A stretch of 64,000 nt of DNA from UBA1926 sp002337215. Lineage in GTDB: Bacteria > Planctomycetota > Phycisphaerae > Phycisphaerales > UBA1924. Under the pieces are notes generated by a model. It saw only the letters and a list, made by a program, of their open reading frames with translations, was not told the DNA's origin and ran no database searches. Each line of letters begins with the position of its first letter. Position 1 is the first letter of the stretch. Location: NCBI GenBank assembly GCA_963973795.1, contig CAXBAF010000013.1, positions 47,593-111,592 of the forward strand, written 5' to 3'. Of the stretch, positions 17,633 to 26,762 are shown in pieces. The position numbers were made by a program, and so were the translations under genes.

Positions 17633-19009
17633 ATGGCGGCGGACACCGGACCGAACAAGCAGGCCGAGAACCCGAGCGGCGCGGAGAGCGACACGCGGAG
17701 CCGGGTCCACATGCGCCTGCTCGGCTCGATCGACCTCAACCAGGCGAAGCAGATGCCCCAGGAGCAGCTGCGCAAGGAGTGTGCCCAGAAGGTTGAGGCG
17801 CTGCTCGCCGCGGAGGGCAAGCCGCTCTCGACCCAGGAGAAAGAACGCCTCATCACGCAGGTGATGGACGATATCTTCGGGCTCGGCCCGCTCGAGGACC
17901 TTCTCCGAGACCCCGACATCAGCGACATTCTGATCAACGGTCCCAAGCAGATCTACATCGAGAAGAAGGGCCGGCTGGTCGTCTCCGAAACAACCTTCCG
18001 GGACAACGATCACCTGCTCACCGTTATCCAGCGGATCGCGAGCGCGATGGGGCGGCGTGTGGACGAGAGCACGCCCATGCTCGACGCTCGCCTCGCGGAC
18101 GGCTCGCGTGTGAACGCGATCATCTCCCCGCTCGCCCTCGATGGGCACAGCGTCTCGATCCGGCGTTTCGGTGCGATCCCGTTCACGCTCGAGAAGCTCA
18201 AAGAGTTCGGCGCGATGACCGAGGAGATGCACCGCTTCCTCGAATCCGCGGTTGCCGCCAAGCTCAACATCATCATCTCGGGTGGTACCGGGTCGGGAAA
18301 GACGACGCTGCTCAACTGCCTGAGCCGGTGCATCCCGGATGGCGACCGCGTGCTGACCATCGAGGACGCCGCGGAACTGCAGCTCCAGCGTGACCACGTC
18401 GTGCGGCTGGAGACCAGGCCCGCCAACGTCGAGGGCAAGGGGCTCATCACCCAGCGCGACCTCGTCAAGAACGCGCTGCGGATGCGGCCCGATCGGGTCG
18501 TCATCGGCGAGATCCGCGGGGGCGAGGCTCTCGACATGCTCCAAGCGATGAACACGGGGCACGACGGGTCGATGACCACGCTCCACTCCAACGGCACGCG
18601 TGACACGATCCGACGGCTCGAGAGCATGGTCTCGATGGCGGGGCTCGACTTCCCGATCGCGACGATCCGACAGCAGATCTCGAGCGCCGTGCAGCTCCTC
18701 GTCCACGCCGATCGACTGACGGGCGGTCCGCGCAAAATCACCGCGATCAGCGAGATCACGGGCATGGAGAGCGATGTCGTGCTGCTGCAGGACATCTTCA
18801 AGTTCAAGCAGACGGGTCTGGACGACAACGGCAGCGCCATGGGCTACCACGAGGCCTGCGGCGTGCGTCCCAAGTGCATCGAGATGATCCGGGCCGAGGG
18901 CCACGACCTTCCCGACGAGCTCTTCCACAAGGGCCAGCTCGACGCGAAGAAGGAGCGGACCGCCGCCCAGTCGCAGATCCGGATGGTCAAGAAGAAGGGG
19001 GCCGCGTGA
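17633..19009 (+). CDS. cpaF: CpaF/TadA pilus assembly ATPase
   Basis: A 458-residue type II/IV secretion ATPase that drives Flp polymerisation at the inner membrane. An N-terminal domain contains RLITQVMDDIFGLGPLEDLL and the DILINGPKQIYIEKKGRL block. Walker A ISGGTGSGKTTLLN, the Asp box EDAAELQ, Walker B MRPDRVVIGEIRGGEALDML and a His box around GHDGSMTTLHSN are all present. Start at ATG 17633, with AAGG inside the upstream stop region. The stop overlaps the tadB ATG by one base. Confidence 0.95.
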   Translation: MAADTGPNKQAENPSGAESDTRSRVHMRLLGSIDLNQAKQMPQEQLRKECAQKVEALLAAEGKPLSTQEKERLITQVMDDIFGLGPLEDLLRDPDISDILINGPKQIYIEKKGRLVVSETTFRDNDHLLTVIQRIASAMGRRVDESTPMLDARLADGSRVNAIISPLALDGHSVSIRRFGAIPFTLEKLKEFGAMTEEMHRFLESAVAAKLNIIISGGTGSGKTTLLNCLSRCIPDGDRVLTIEDAAELQLQRDHVVRLETRPANVEGKGLITQRDLVKNALRMRPDRVVIGEIRGGEALDMLQAMNTGHDGSMTTLHSNGTRDTIRRLESMVSMAGLDFPIATIRQQISSAVQLLVHADRLTGGPRKITAISEITGMESDVVLLQDIFKFKQTGLDDNGSAMGYHEACGVRPKCIEMIRAEGHDLPDELFHKGQLDAKKERTAAQSQIRMVKKKGAA

Positions 19010-20010
19010 TGGACGGTCTCGGGATGATCGACATCCTGGCGGTCGGGGCGGTTTTCCTTCTGATCCTCTGCGTCACCGCGATCGGCGGCGTGCTGTGGAT
19101 GCAGAAACAGAGGCAGCGATCGGACCTCATCCGGCAGCGTGTCGGCAGCGAGAGCGGCGCTGTGGAGACGAAGAAGGGCGGCAAGGCCGAGCGCGTCGTC
19201 AGGCTCTTCCACGACGGGAACGAGTTCGAGGCGGTCCTCCCGGGCTTCGGGAAGCGTGCCGCGGGCCCGATCGCCAAGGTCCAGAAGATCGTCAAGGAAG
19301 CGGGCATCGAGACCCCGCTTCCGACGCTCATGATGATCGCGGTCGCGTCGGCGGTGGGGATTTTCGTCGGCATCTGGGTCTTCACGCAGCATGTCCCGGG
19401 GGCTTCGATCGCGGCCGGCGGCACGATCTACGCGCTCTGGACGCTCGTGAAGATGAAGGCGAACAAGCAGACCGCGAAGTTCGACGATCAGTTTGTCGAG
19501 GCGCTCGACCTGTGCAGCCGGTCGCTCCGCGCGGGCCACACGGTGGTCGCGGGTCTCACGCTCGCCTCCGAGGAAAGCGAAGAGCCCGTCAAGAGCGTGC
19601 TCACGGAGATCGTGCAGCAGCAGCAAATGGGTGTGAGCCTCGAGGACGCGCTGCGGGCGGTCGCCAACAAGAACCCGAGCCAGGATCTCAAGCTGTTTGC
19701 CGCGTCCGTCGCGGTGCAGATCCGCGCGGGCGGTAACCTCAGCGAGACGACGAATCGCCTTTCGGCGGTCATCCGCGAGCGTCTCCGTCTCAGCAAGCGT
19801 GTGCGTGTGCTGATCGCCCAGACCCAGATGAGCAAGCAGATGCTGCTCGGTCTCCCCGTCGTCGTGTTCGTGCTGCTCAATGTGATCAACCCCGAGTACG
19901 TCAAGCCCATGTACACGACGGACATGGGCCAGCAGATGCTCGCGATCTGCGTTGCCAGCATGTTCCTCGGCTCGTGGGCCATGAGCAAGATGGCCGTCAT
20001 CAAGTACTGA
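19009..20010 (+). CDS. tadB: TadB inner-membrane platform protein
   Basis: A 333-residue polytopic T2SF-family protein forming the inner-membrane platform for the Tad ATPase. An N-terminal helix (MIDILAVGAVFLLILCVTAI) is followed by two helices near residues 95-140. The F-domain (FVEALDLCSRSLRAGHTVVAG to AGGNLSETTNRLSAVIRERL) and two C-terminal helices complete the fold. The ATG at 19009 shares a base with the cpaF stop (TGATG), and a preceding GGGGGCCGCG gives no strong ribosome site, so coupled translation is likely. Length is normal for TadB. Confidence 0.92.
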   Translation: MDGLGMIDILAVGAVFLLILCVTAIGGVLWMQKQRQRSDLIRQRVGSESGAVETKKGGKAERVVRLFHDGNEFEAVLPGFGKRAAGPIAKVQKIVKEAGIETPLPTLMMIAVASAVGIFVGIWVFTQHVPGASIAAGGTIYALWTLVKMKANKQTAKFDDQFVEALDLCSRSLRAGHTVVAGLTLASEESEEPVKSVLTEIVQQQQMGVSLEDALRAVANKNPSQDLKLFAASVAVQIRAGGNLSETTNRLSAVIRERLRLSKRVRVLIAQTQMSKQMLLGLPVVVFVLLNVINPEYVKPMYTTDMGQQMLAICVASMFLGSWAMSKMAVIKY

Positions 20011-20038
20011 TCGTCCGAAGCGAGGAGTGTCCACAGCC

Positions 20039-20956
20039 GTGCCATCCGTTGAACTGTTCATTCCGGCCCTTGTGTTCGTCCTCTTCTCGATGGTCGGCGC
20101 GGTCGTTCTGCTCGCGGGTGGGCGGAACAAGAAAGCACTCGCAACAAGGCTCGAGCAAATCCGCTCCGAGAACGAACTCCCCGACGCGGTCGTGGTTGAC
20201 AAGCCCAGCCCGCTCACCGAAATGCTCGGCCGGCTCGGCGGGGCGTCTGTGCTGGGCGGGCCCAGCCCCAAACTCAAGGCAACTTTGGCTCGGGCAGGCT
20301 ACAACCAGCGCGGTTCCGCGGAGCTCTTCTTCGGAATCAAGATCACCACGATGCTCGTGGGCCTCACCGCGGGGCTGCTCATCGCGATCCAGATGCAGGT
20401 CTCGATGGGCATGGGCGTGCTCGTGGTCGTGGGCGCGGCGGCCGGCCTGTCGATGATCCCGAACCTGATCCTGGGTCAGAAGGTCAAGAAGCGGACGCAG
20501 GAGATCCGCAACGCCCTGCCCAACGCGATCGACCTGCTAGAGGTCTGCGTGAGTGCCGGCATGGGCATGGACCAGGCGTGGAATTCGACGAGCGAGGAGA
20601 TGGGTGAGGCGAGCCAGGCGCTGGCCGATGAGATGCAGCTTGTCAATCTCGAGATGCTCCTGGGAGCCAAGCGATCGACGGCTCTGAAGAGCATGGCGGA
20701 CCGATCAGGGGCCGACGACCTCTCGAACCTCGCCTCGATTATCAGCCAGGCCGATAAATTCGGCACCTCGGTTGCCGACGCTTTGCGGACCTTCGCGGAG
20801 ACGATGCGGGAGGCGCGGAGCCAGAAAGCGGAGGAATCGGCAGAGAAGATGGCGATCAAGCTGCTGCTGCCGATGGTGATATTCATCTTCCCCGTGGTGC
20901 TGCTCGTCTCGGCGGGGCCCGCGGCACTGAAGATGGTGGAGATGTTCTCGAACTGA
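20039..20956 (+). CDS. tadC: TadC inner-membrane platform protein
   Basis: Second T2SF platform protein, about 305 residues. An N-terminal helix (ELFIPALVFVLFSMVGAVVLL), a central helix pair (about 100-145), the F-domain ALPNAIDLLEVCVSAGMGMD and a C-terminal helix (LLPMVIFIFPVVLLVSAGPA) are visible. The start is GTG at 20039 with GAGGAG 11 nt upstream; an in-frame GTG at 20027 overlaps that site and is less likely. Follows tadB after 28 bp. Confidence 0.9.
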   Translation: MPSVELFIPALVFVLFSMVGAVVLLAGGRNKKALATRLEQIRSENELPDAVVVDKPSPLTEMLGRLGGASVLGGPSPKLKATLARAGYNQRGSAELFFGIKITTMLVGLTAGLLIAIQMQVSMGMGVLVVVGAAAGLSMIPNLILGQKVKKRTQEIRNALPNAIDLLEVCVSAGMGMDQAWNSTSEEMGEASQALADEMQLVNLEMLLGAKRSTALKSMADRSGADDLSNLASIISQADKFGTSVADALRTFAETMREARSQKAEESAEKMAIKLLLPMVIFIFPVVLLVSAGPAALKMVEMFSN

Positions 20957-21003
20957 GACATCTCGGGAATCAAACCCGCTCGGCCCGGAGGCCCGGAGGA
21001 CGT

Positions 21004-21528
21004 ATGCCCAGTGCACTTGGATCAACAAAGTCGTTTCTTGCGATGTTGCTCGCGGCCGCGGCGCTGCTCTCGGGCTGCGCCGGCAAGCAGGGCGGGCTCG
21101 CGGACGTCGAGTGGAACGATCAGGCGAGGCGGGACACGAACGCGTGGATGATCCGGACCTATCAGGGGCAGCAGGTCGAGAACGCGATCACCCGCCAGCA
21201 CACGATCTGGGCGCATCACTTCGTGCAGGGCACGACGTCGCTGACGCCCAGAGCCGAGCGAGATCTCGGGATCCTGCGGGACCACTACCTCCGCCACGAC
21301 GGGGGCGTGCTCACCGTCCGCCGGGGTGATGCGAGCGACGAACTCTTCGAGGCACGCCTCGCCGTGCTCGACAGCTGGCTCTCCGATGAGGGCGTTCGCA
21401 TGGCGAGCGTCACCGTCGAGCACGACCTCTACACGGGGGACGGCAAGCGCTCGACCAGGGCCGCGCAGGACTACGTCCGGCCCAGCTCCGACGAACCTTA
21501 CAACTATCACCAGAGCGGGGACAAGTAA
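21004..21528 (+). CDS. Tad-locus lipoprotein (CpaD/RcpB-like position)
   Basis: A 174-residue lipoprotein. The signal peptide ends in a clear lipobox, LLSGC, near residue 25. The mature part has TIWAHHFVQGTTSLTPRAER and a central DSWLSDEGVRMASVTVEHDL region. This resembles the OmpA-like numbering logic of CpaD (a stretch where residues of an outer-membrane partner are counted), but similarity is weak. A gene at this place in Tad operons often encodes the lipoprotein that helps the secretin; that is inference. GGAGGAC lies just before the ATG. Confidence 0.65.
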   Translation: MPSALGSTKSFLAMLLAAAALLSGCAGKQGGLADVEWNDQARRDTNAWMIRTYQGQQVENAITRQHTIWAHHFVQGTTSLTPRAERDLGILRDHYLRHDGGVLTVRRGDASDELFEARLAVLDSWLSDEGVRMASVTVEHDLYTGDGKRSTRAAQDYVRPSSDEPYNYHQSGDK

Positions 21529-21562
21529 GAACACCGCGGCGCGAGCCGACAGGAGATCACGG

Positions 21563-22336
21563 ATGCGGAAGGCCCAGACCAACATGATCAGTCGACTCCT
21601 CGCTGGTGTCGCCCTCTCGGCGACGCTCGGCGCGGGGCTCCTCGGGTGTCAGTCCAGTGCTCGCCAGGCGGACGGCTTCGGCAACGGCGCCGACCGACCG
21701 CCCACCCCGCGCACGCTGCACATGATGGCGAAGCTCATCAACGAGAACGGCCGGTTCGACCAGGCCGAGTTCGTGCTCTCTCGGGTCATCAGTGATACGC
21801 CCGAGTATCTCCCCGCCTACGTTGAACTCGCCGACTTGTACATCGAGCGTGGACGATTCGGCGACGCGATCGCGACGCTTCAGGGAGCGCACAACATCGC
21901 CCCGAATGACCCTGTGATCGCGAACAATCTCGGTGTTCTCATGCTCCGCGAGAAGGACTTCGCTGGTGCCTCACAGGCCTTCAGGGCCGCGGTCGAGCAG
22001 GATCCCAACGAGGCCCGCTACCACGCGAACTACGCGGTCAGCTTCGCCATGCAGGGTGAGTACGAACGCGCATACACCGCCTGGGCGGCGGTTCTACCCC
22101 CCGAAGAAGTCTTCTGGAATGTCGCGGTTGTCGCCGAGGCGCGAGGCGATCACGGTGTCGCCAGCGAGTACTTCGCCAGTGCGAACATGATCCGGAAGGG
22201 CATCCGGGAAGACCCGAACGCGTCCACGATCGCGTCGGAGTTTGACAACGGCGCGTACGGCCCGCTTCCCGAGCCGGGCATGACACCCGCCGCACAGCCG
22301 ATGAGTACCGCGACGGTCTCGGTCCCAGTGGAATAA
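21563..22336 (+). CDS. tadD: TadD-like TPR lipoprotein
   Basis: A 257-residue lipoprotein, last of the plus-strand Tad operon. The signal peptide has the lipobox LLGC (cysteine near residue 29). Three or more TPR units follow: ENGRFDQAEFVLSRVI, PAYVELADLYIERGRFGDAI, NNLGVLMLREKDFAGASQAF and ANYAVSFAMQGEYERAYTAW. TadD proteins act as pilotin-like assembly factors for the secretin. AGGAG lies 7 nt before the ATG at 21563, which rejects a longer upstream frame. A strong terminator follows 30 bp after the stop. Confidence 0.87.
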   Translation: MRKAQTNMISRLLAGVALSATLGAGLLGCQSSARQADGFGNGADRPPTPRTLHMMAKLINENGRFDQAEFVLSRVISDTPEYLPAYVELADLYIERGRFGDAIATLQGAHNIAPNDPVIANNLGVLMLREKDFAGASQAFRAAVEQDPNEARYHANYAVSFAMQGEYERAYTAWAAVLPPEEVFWNVAVVAEARGDHGVASEYFASANMIRKGIREDPNASTIASEFDNGAYGPLPEPGMTPAAQPMSTATVSVPVE

Positions 22337-22366
22337 GCCTCGACGGATTGAGTCGGAATCTGATGG

Positions 22367-22392
22367 ACCGCCCGCGTGCATTCGCGGGCGGT
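22367..22392 (+). terminator. Terminator of the Tad operon
   Basis: A perfect 10-bp stem (ACCGCCCGCG / CGCGGGCGGT) with a 6-nt loop, followed by TTTTGTG. A strong rho-independent terminator separating pilus genes from the acyl-CoA metabolism block. Confidence 0.9.
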
Positions 22393-22532
22393 TTTTGTGT
22401 GCTCTTCATGTATTTCTTCGAGCCGCGCCCGGACGATACCTAGAATTGAGTATCGAGGCACCCCGCCCGGCAAAGCGCCGACGGGGAGTTCGGCGGGGTC
22501 CCGGCAGGGGTGCTCGTTGCGGAGGTGCCGCG

Positions 22533-23813
22533 ATGCAACTCTCAGGGCTGAAGTACGGTGCGACTCTCCTCGATCTCGTGGGGTTTCCGCATCCCGAGTT
22601 CCTCACAGGATCCGCGACGAACGCGGAGATTCGTCGACTGATCGACGCCCACGGACGGATCGTCGTTAAGCCGGTGTTCCACGAGGCGGCGGGCAAGAAG
22701 GGCAAGGCCGGGCTCGTCCGGATTGTCGACAGTGTTCACGATGCGCTGGCAGCAAAGCGGGATCTTTTCTTCGCAACGCATCGCGTTGGGAACCGGACCG
22801 TTCGCGCCAACGGCGTCACCTTCGAGGCCTTCATCGAGTCAGACGCCGAGATCTACTTCGCGATCAACGAATCCACGCGGGATCGCAAACCCGCATTCAC
22901 GATCTCTCCGTTCGGTGGAACCGAGGTCGAAGATCTCGCGGTGGAGAATCTCCGGACAGTCTGGATCGATCCGTTCATGGGGCTCAAGTCCTTCGACGTG
23001 ACCAACGCGCTCCGTGAACTCGGTTGCCCCAGCGAGTATGTCTCGCCTCTCGTGCAGCACCTGCCCAGCATGTGGGATCTCTACGAGGACTATGGGCTCA
23101 CAACCATCGAACTCAACCCAATCAGGCTCCACCGCGACGCGGATTCCGGTCAGCTTGTGCCCTTCGCGTGCGACGTCAAGGCGGCGTTCGATCAAGACAA
23201 TCCTGCGCGGAAGCGCACCGGCCTGAGCGACTCGATATTCCGCCTCGATGAGAGCCAGTTCGAAGACGAGATCAACCGCCTGCGAACCTACCGGGGGCAG
23301 AGCGATGCGATCGAGATGAATCCGAACGGGACGATTCTCCCGTTCATGTTCGGCGGTGGGGCCGCAACCGCCGCGACGGAAACGCTTGGCGAACGAGCGA
23401 TCTTCTCGTCGGACTTCGGTGGCAACCCGCCCTACGAGAAGATGTACGACATCACCCGCATCGCGTTGCGGCACCATCTGGCCGCGGCGAACGTGCTCCT
23501 CGTCATCGGGGGCAAAGCCAACAACACGGATATCTATGTGACGTTCCGCGGTCTGTTCGATGCGCTCCGCGACCACTGCGCCGAGCGTGGCACGCCGAAT
23601 ATCTACGTCGTCGTCGGGCGTGGCGGGCCCAATCTCGTCCGAGGCATGTCCTACGCGCGCGATGTCCTCGACGCGCTCGGCATGCCCTACTCCATGTTCG
23701 GGCACGACACCTCCATGATCCAGGTACTCGAGTACGCACTCCGCATCGATGAGTGGTGGGGCAACGAGCGGCAGCCGGCGGTTCAACTCCCCGAGACAGC
23801 CGCGACCGTCTGA
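22533..23813 (+). CDS. ATP-citrate-lyase-like subunit (ATP-grasp/CoA-ligase part)
   Basis: A 426-residue homologue of the N-terminal part of ATP-citrate lyase (AclB-type). The ATP-grasp fold has GRIVVKPVFHEAAGKKGKAG near residue 40. TTIELNPIRL is the metal-binding EINP-like block. The later ligase domain includes LPFMFGGGAATAATETLG, LLVIGGKANNTDIYVTFRG and GRGGPNLVRG. Such subunits use ATP to activate citrate to citryl-CoA through a phosphohistidine on the partner. GGAGGTG is 5 nt upstream of the ATG. The partner gene follows 61 bp later. Sequence is clearly divergent from animal or Chlorobium enzymes, so the true substrate may differ. Confidence 0.75.
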   Translation: MQLSGLKYGATLLDLVGFPHPEFLTGSATNAEIRRLIDAHGRIVVKPVFHEAAGKKGKAGLVRIVDSVHDALAAKRDLFFATHRVGNRTVRANGVTFEAFIESDAEIYFAINESTRDRKPAFTISPFGGTEVEDLAVENLRTVWIDPFMGLKSFDVTNALRELGCPSEYVSPLVQHLPSMWDLYEDYGLTTIELNPIRLHRDADSGQLVPFACDVKAAFDQDNPARKRTGLSDSIFRLDESQFEDEINRLRTYRGQSDAIEMNPNGTILPFMFGGGAATAATETLGERAIFSSDFGGNPPYEKMYDITRIALRHHLAAANVLLVIGGKANNTDIYVTFRGLFDALRDHCAERGTPNIYVVVGRGGPNLVRGMSYARDVLDALGMPYSMFGHDTSMIQVLEYALRIDEWWGNERQPAVQLPETAATV

Positions 23814-23874
23814 CAGAACCGACCGCGTAGCGCCCCGCGACGACGTGATGCCGTGGGACGGGAAGGAGACACCC

Positions 23875-26634
23875 GTGCGCATGAAACAAACAAAGCCGTT
23901 CCCCTACTTCGTCGGTGTGTACTCACTGGAGGAGCTCGTCGGGAAAGACTCAAGGGTCTGCGTGATCAACATCCTCGGTAACGAGAGCAGAAAGGTCACG
24001 CCGGTCTCCCACGCGTATTCGGGCGGCAACGTGGTGGCGGGTGTGCAGTACGGCAGGACCGGGGAACTCGAGACGCCGATCGGCCCTGTCGAGGTCTATC
24101 CGTCCGTTCTCGCGGTCATGGAAGCGGGTCGCCACTTTGACACCGGGGTGATCTATCTGCCGCCATCCGCCGTCGCCCAGGCCGCGAGCGAGCTCGTCAC
24201 ATTCAACCCGGATCTCAAACGCATCGTGATCGTGACCGAGAAAGTCCCGACCTCCGATTCGCGAGATATCCGGTTCATATGTCAGGAGGCCGGGGTGGAT
24301 GTCATTGGTGCCAACTGCCTTGGCGTCGCGAACGCGTGGGACAAGGTGCGAATCGGCGGCGCCCTCGGGGGCGATCACCCCGAAGAGACGCTCCGCGCAG
24401 GCTCTGTTGCGATCCATTCCAACTCCGGCAATTTCACGACCACGATCGCCGAGTACCTCCGGATCGCCGGGTTCGGCATTTCGACCGCGGTCTCATCGGG
24501 GAAAGATATCTACATCCACTTCGCGCTCCCCGAGTTCCTGTATGCCGCGCAGAACGATCCGCGCACGAAAGCCGTCGCGATCTATGTTGAGCCGGGGGGG
24601 TACTACGAGCACGAAGCGTTGCGGATGATCAGGGATCGTGTCTTCGCGTTCGGGAAGCCCATGGTCGTTTGTGTCACGGGCCGATGGAAGAAGAACGTCT
24701 CCCGCTCGTGCGGCCATGCGGGGGCGCTCGCGGGATCGGGCGACGACGCGGCGAGCAAGGAAGCATGGTTCGATGAGTACTTCGGCGTTCCAGTGTTCGA
24801 TCCGACCGACCCGCGTGTCTCGAAGCGAGGCGTCAGAGTCGCGTCCATCCAACATTTCCCCGATGCGATGCGGGCTGTTTACGCCGCGATCGATGAACAG
24901 AGCGATTTCACACCAGACGGCGACTTGTCGCTCAAGCCTTGGATCCGTGATACACGCGTGACGCTCCCGTCGGCCCTTGATATACCGCTCGTGCATCCGC
25001 CCGAGCCGTATGGAGAGCAGTTCCGCGCCGCCTACCGTCTCATCGGATCTCAACCCCTGCGCCGCTCGATGCGGAACACATCCGGCGCGTCTCGCATGGA
25101 TCCTGCGACACAGGTTGCCGAGTTGCACGGCGTTTCGGTGCTGGATCTCTCGACCAGGCCGCTCGAGGACAACCTCTACTTCGCGCTCGCAAAGGATTTT
25201 CCGACCGATGAGGATCGGCGGTCCATGAACACGATCCTGCACCTGTGCGCCCGGCTTGCCAAACCAGATCTCGATGCGGTGTCCAAGGCGCGAGCTGCGG
25301 GCGCAACACCGAACGCGATCGCGGCGGCCGCGCTCGCCCAGCAAGGGGATCCACGCTGGATCCGTCGAACCCGCGCGTACGCGGCGTGGCTCATCGATCT
25401 CATCCGAGAGCACGGAATCGATGAACAGACCGAGCACATCCCGGCCGAGGTGGGCATCGACGCGGCGAAGACGATTTTCTTCCCCGCAGACCATGACGCT
25501 GAACAGGCCGATACACACGAGCCGGTCGAGCACGATGAGGTTTCAGATTTCTTGCTCACCGCGTTCCGAGATTCGGAAAAGTCCTGCGCCGCGTTGCATG
25601 TCTGCCGGTATCTGATCGATCTCGCCGAAGATCGGAAGCAGCAGATCGTGGATCTCCGCGAGTTCTTGCTCGCATCCGCGATTGTCTGCCTGTTCTGGAA
25701 GCCCATGCTGAAGCGCCGGATCACGCGTCACGGGATCGAGAATGCGGCGGCCCATCTCGCCGCCGTGGTCTGCGTGCTCGCATGCGCGGTGGATGACCCT
25801 GCCGGCAATGAGGCCTGGAAGCGATGCGCCACCGGTCCCCTCCGCGGCCTCGCGAACTCCTTCGGCGACACAGCGTTTGCATATCTGTTCAATCGTGAAC
25901 CAACACCGGAGCAGGCCCGAGAGTTCGCCATGCTCCTGGGGCTCACAATCACGAACGGGCCGGGCACGCTGTCTGCGAAGGGCGCCAAGGAATCCGTTTC
26001 GGCCCGGAACCACGTTTCGATGGCGTACGTCGGTTTCCTCGCCAACACCGGGCTCGCGCACGGCGGCAACGGGTTCGAGGCTGTCAAGTACCTCCTCGAG
26101 CAGTTCGAGCACACCAAGCTCAAGAACCCCGCAGAGCCCGCCGCCGAGATCAATCTCGACGAACTCGCCCGGAACGCCGCGTCTCGATACGGGGAGTTCA
26201 AACGCGAGCAACGGGCGATCGGTGTGATGCGACCCGCGCCGATCCCTTGCATCAACCACCCGGTCTTCCGCGGTGCCGCTGTGAACACAGATCCGCGCGA
26301 GGACTTCGTCCGTCGCACACTCGCGGAGTCAGACATTCCGAACGTGTTTCTCGAGTTCTATCACCGGCTCGTCATCGAACTCCAGGAGCAGGGAATCACA
26401 CCGAACGTGTTCTGCGTCAACATCGACGCCGTCCTTGCGGTGATCGCGCTCAAACTCGCGTGGGGTGATCTGAAGTCGCAAGCAATGTCCGAGAACCGTC
26501 TCCAGGAGATCGTCTTCTCGCTGTTCCTCTATGGGCGTATCACGGGGATCATGGCGGAGGTCATCGACCACGCCGATCGTGGGCGAGATCTCGATTGCCG
26601 GACGCCGCAGAGCGAACTGGCGTTTGTCAGGTGA
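23875..26634 (+). CDS. ATP-citrate-lyase-like subunit (phosphohistidine plus citrate-synthase-like domains)
   Basis: A 919-residue partner of the preceding gene. The N-terminal half is a CoA-binding/succinyl-CoA-synthetase alpha-like region with GANCLGVANAW, VAIHSNSGNFTTTIAEYLR and the phosphohistidine motif SRSCGHAGAL (H281). The C-terminal half is citrate-synthase-like: LTITNGPGTLSAKGA (N694), GLAHGGNGFEA (H729), PCINHPVFRG (H795) and VNIDAVLA (D851). Compared with human ACLY, the first catalytic His (H900 in TADHG) is Asn here, while a citrate-synthase-style AHGGN histidine is present. A Cys-rich middle segment has no match I recognise. AAGGAG 6 nt upstream supports GTG 23875; an ATG lies 6 nt later. 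Confidence 0.72.
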   Translation: MRMKQTKPFPYFVGVYSLEELVGKDSRVCVINILGNESRKVTPVSHAYSGGNVVAGVQYGRTGELETPIGPVEVYPSVLAVMEAGRHFDTGVIYLPPSAVAQAASELVTFNPDLKRIVIVTEKVPTSDSRDIRFICQEAGVDVIGANCLGVANAWDKVRIGGALGGDHPEETLRAGSVAIHSNSGNFTTTIAEYLRIAGFGISTAVSSGKDIYIHFALPEFLYAAQNDPRTKAVAIYVEPGGYYEHEALRMIRDRVFAFGKPMVVCVTGRWKKNVSRSCGHAGALAGSGDDAASKEAWFDEYFGVPVFDPTDPRVSKRGVRVASIQHFPDAMRAVYAAIDEQSDFTPDGDLSLKPWIRDTRVTLPSALDIPLVHPPEPYGEQFRAAYRLIGSQPLRRSMRNTSGASRMDPATQVAELHGVSVLDLSTRPLEDNLYFALAKDFPTDEDRRSMNTILHLCARLAKPDLDAVSKARAAGATPNAIAAAALAQQGDPRWIRRTRAYAAWLIDLIREHGIDEQTEHIPAEVGIDAAKTIFFPADHDAEQADTHEPVEHDEVSDFLLTAFRDSEKSCAALHVCRYLIDLAEDRKQQIVDLREFLLASAIVCLFWKPMLKRRITRHGIENAAAHLAAVVCVLACAVDDPAGNEAWKRCATGPLRGLANSFGDTAFAYLFNREPTPEQAREFAMLLGLTITNGPGTLSAKGAKESVSARNHVSMAYVGFLANTGLAHGGNGFEAVKYLLEQFEHTKLKNPAEPAAEINLDELARNAASRYGEFKREQRAIGVMRPAPIPCINHPVFRGAAVNTDPREDFVRRTLAESDIPNVFLEFYHRLVIELQEQGITPNVFCVNIDAVLAVIALKLAWGDLKSQAMSENRLQEIVFSLFLYGRITGIMAEVIDHADRGRDLDCRTPQSELAFVR

Positions 26635-26659
26635 GCGGATTAGCGGGTCCAGACCAAGA

Positions 26660-26687
26660 GCAGGGGAGGTGGTTTTACCGCCCCTGC
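26660..26687 (+). terminator. Probable terminator after the ACL-like pair
   Basis: Stem GCAGGGG / CCCCTGC with an inner GGT/ACC extension and a GGTTTT loop, followed by CTCGTTCTTG. The U tract is modest. It would separate the ACL-like genes from the acyl-CoA synthetase gene. Confidence 0.5.
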
Positions 26688-26720
26688 CTCGTTCTTGAAA
26701 CAAAAGAAGACAAGTAGGTC

Positions 26721-26726
26721 TACAAT
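26721..26726 (+). promoter_or_regulatory. -10-like box before the acyl-CoA synthetase gene
   Basis: TACAAT sits 36 bp before the start, inside an AT-rich patch that stands out from the surrounding GC-rich DNA. TTGAAA lies 20 bp upstream, which is wider than the usual 17 bp. The 20 bases before it match a stretch upstream of the propionyl-CoA synthetase gene (16 of 20 identical). Confidence 0.4.
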
Positions 26727-26762
26727 AAGCAGGTCGCATCCCTCGAACCGGAAGGGGCTCGT

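Noticed and set aside
17465..18928. 487-codon minus-strand frame over cpaF
   Set aside because: Antisense to a complete, motif-rich ATPase gene.
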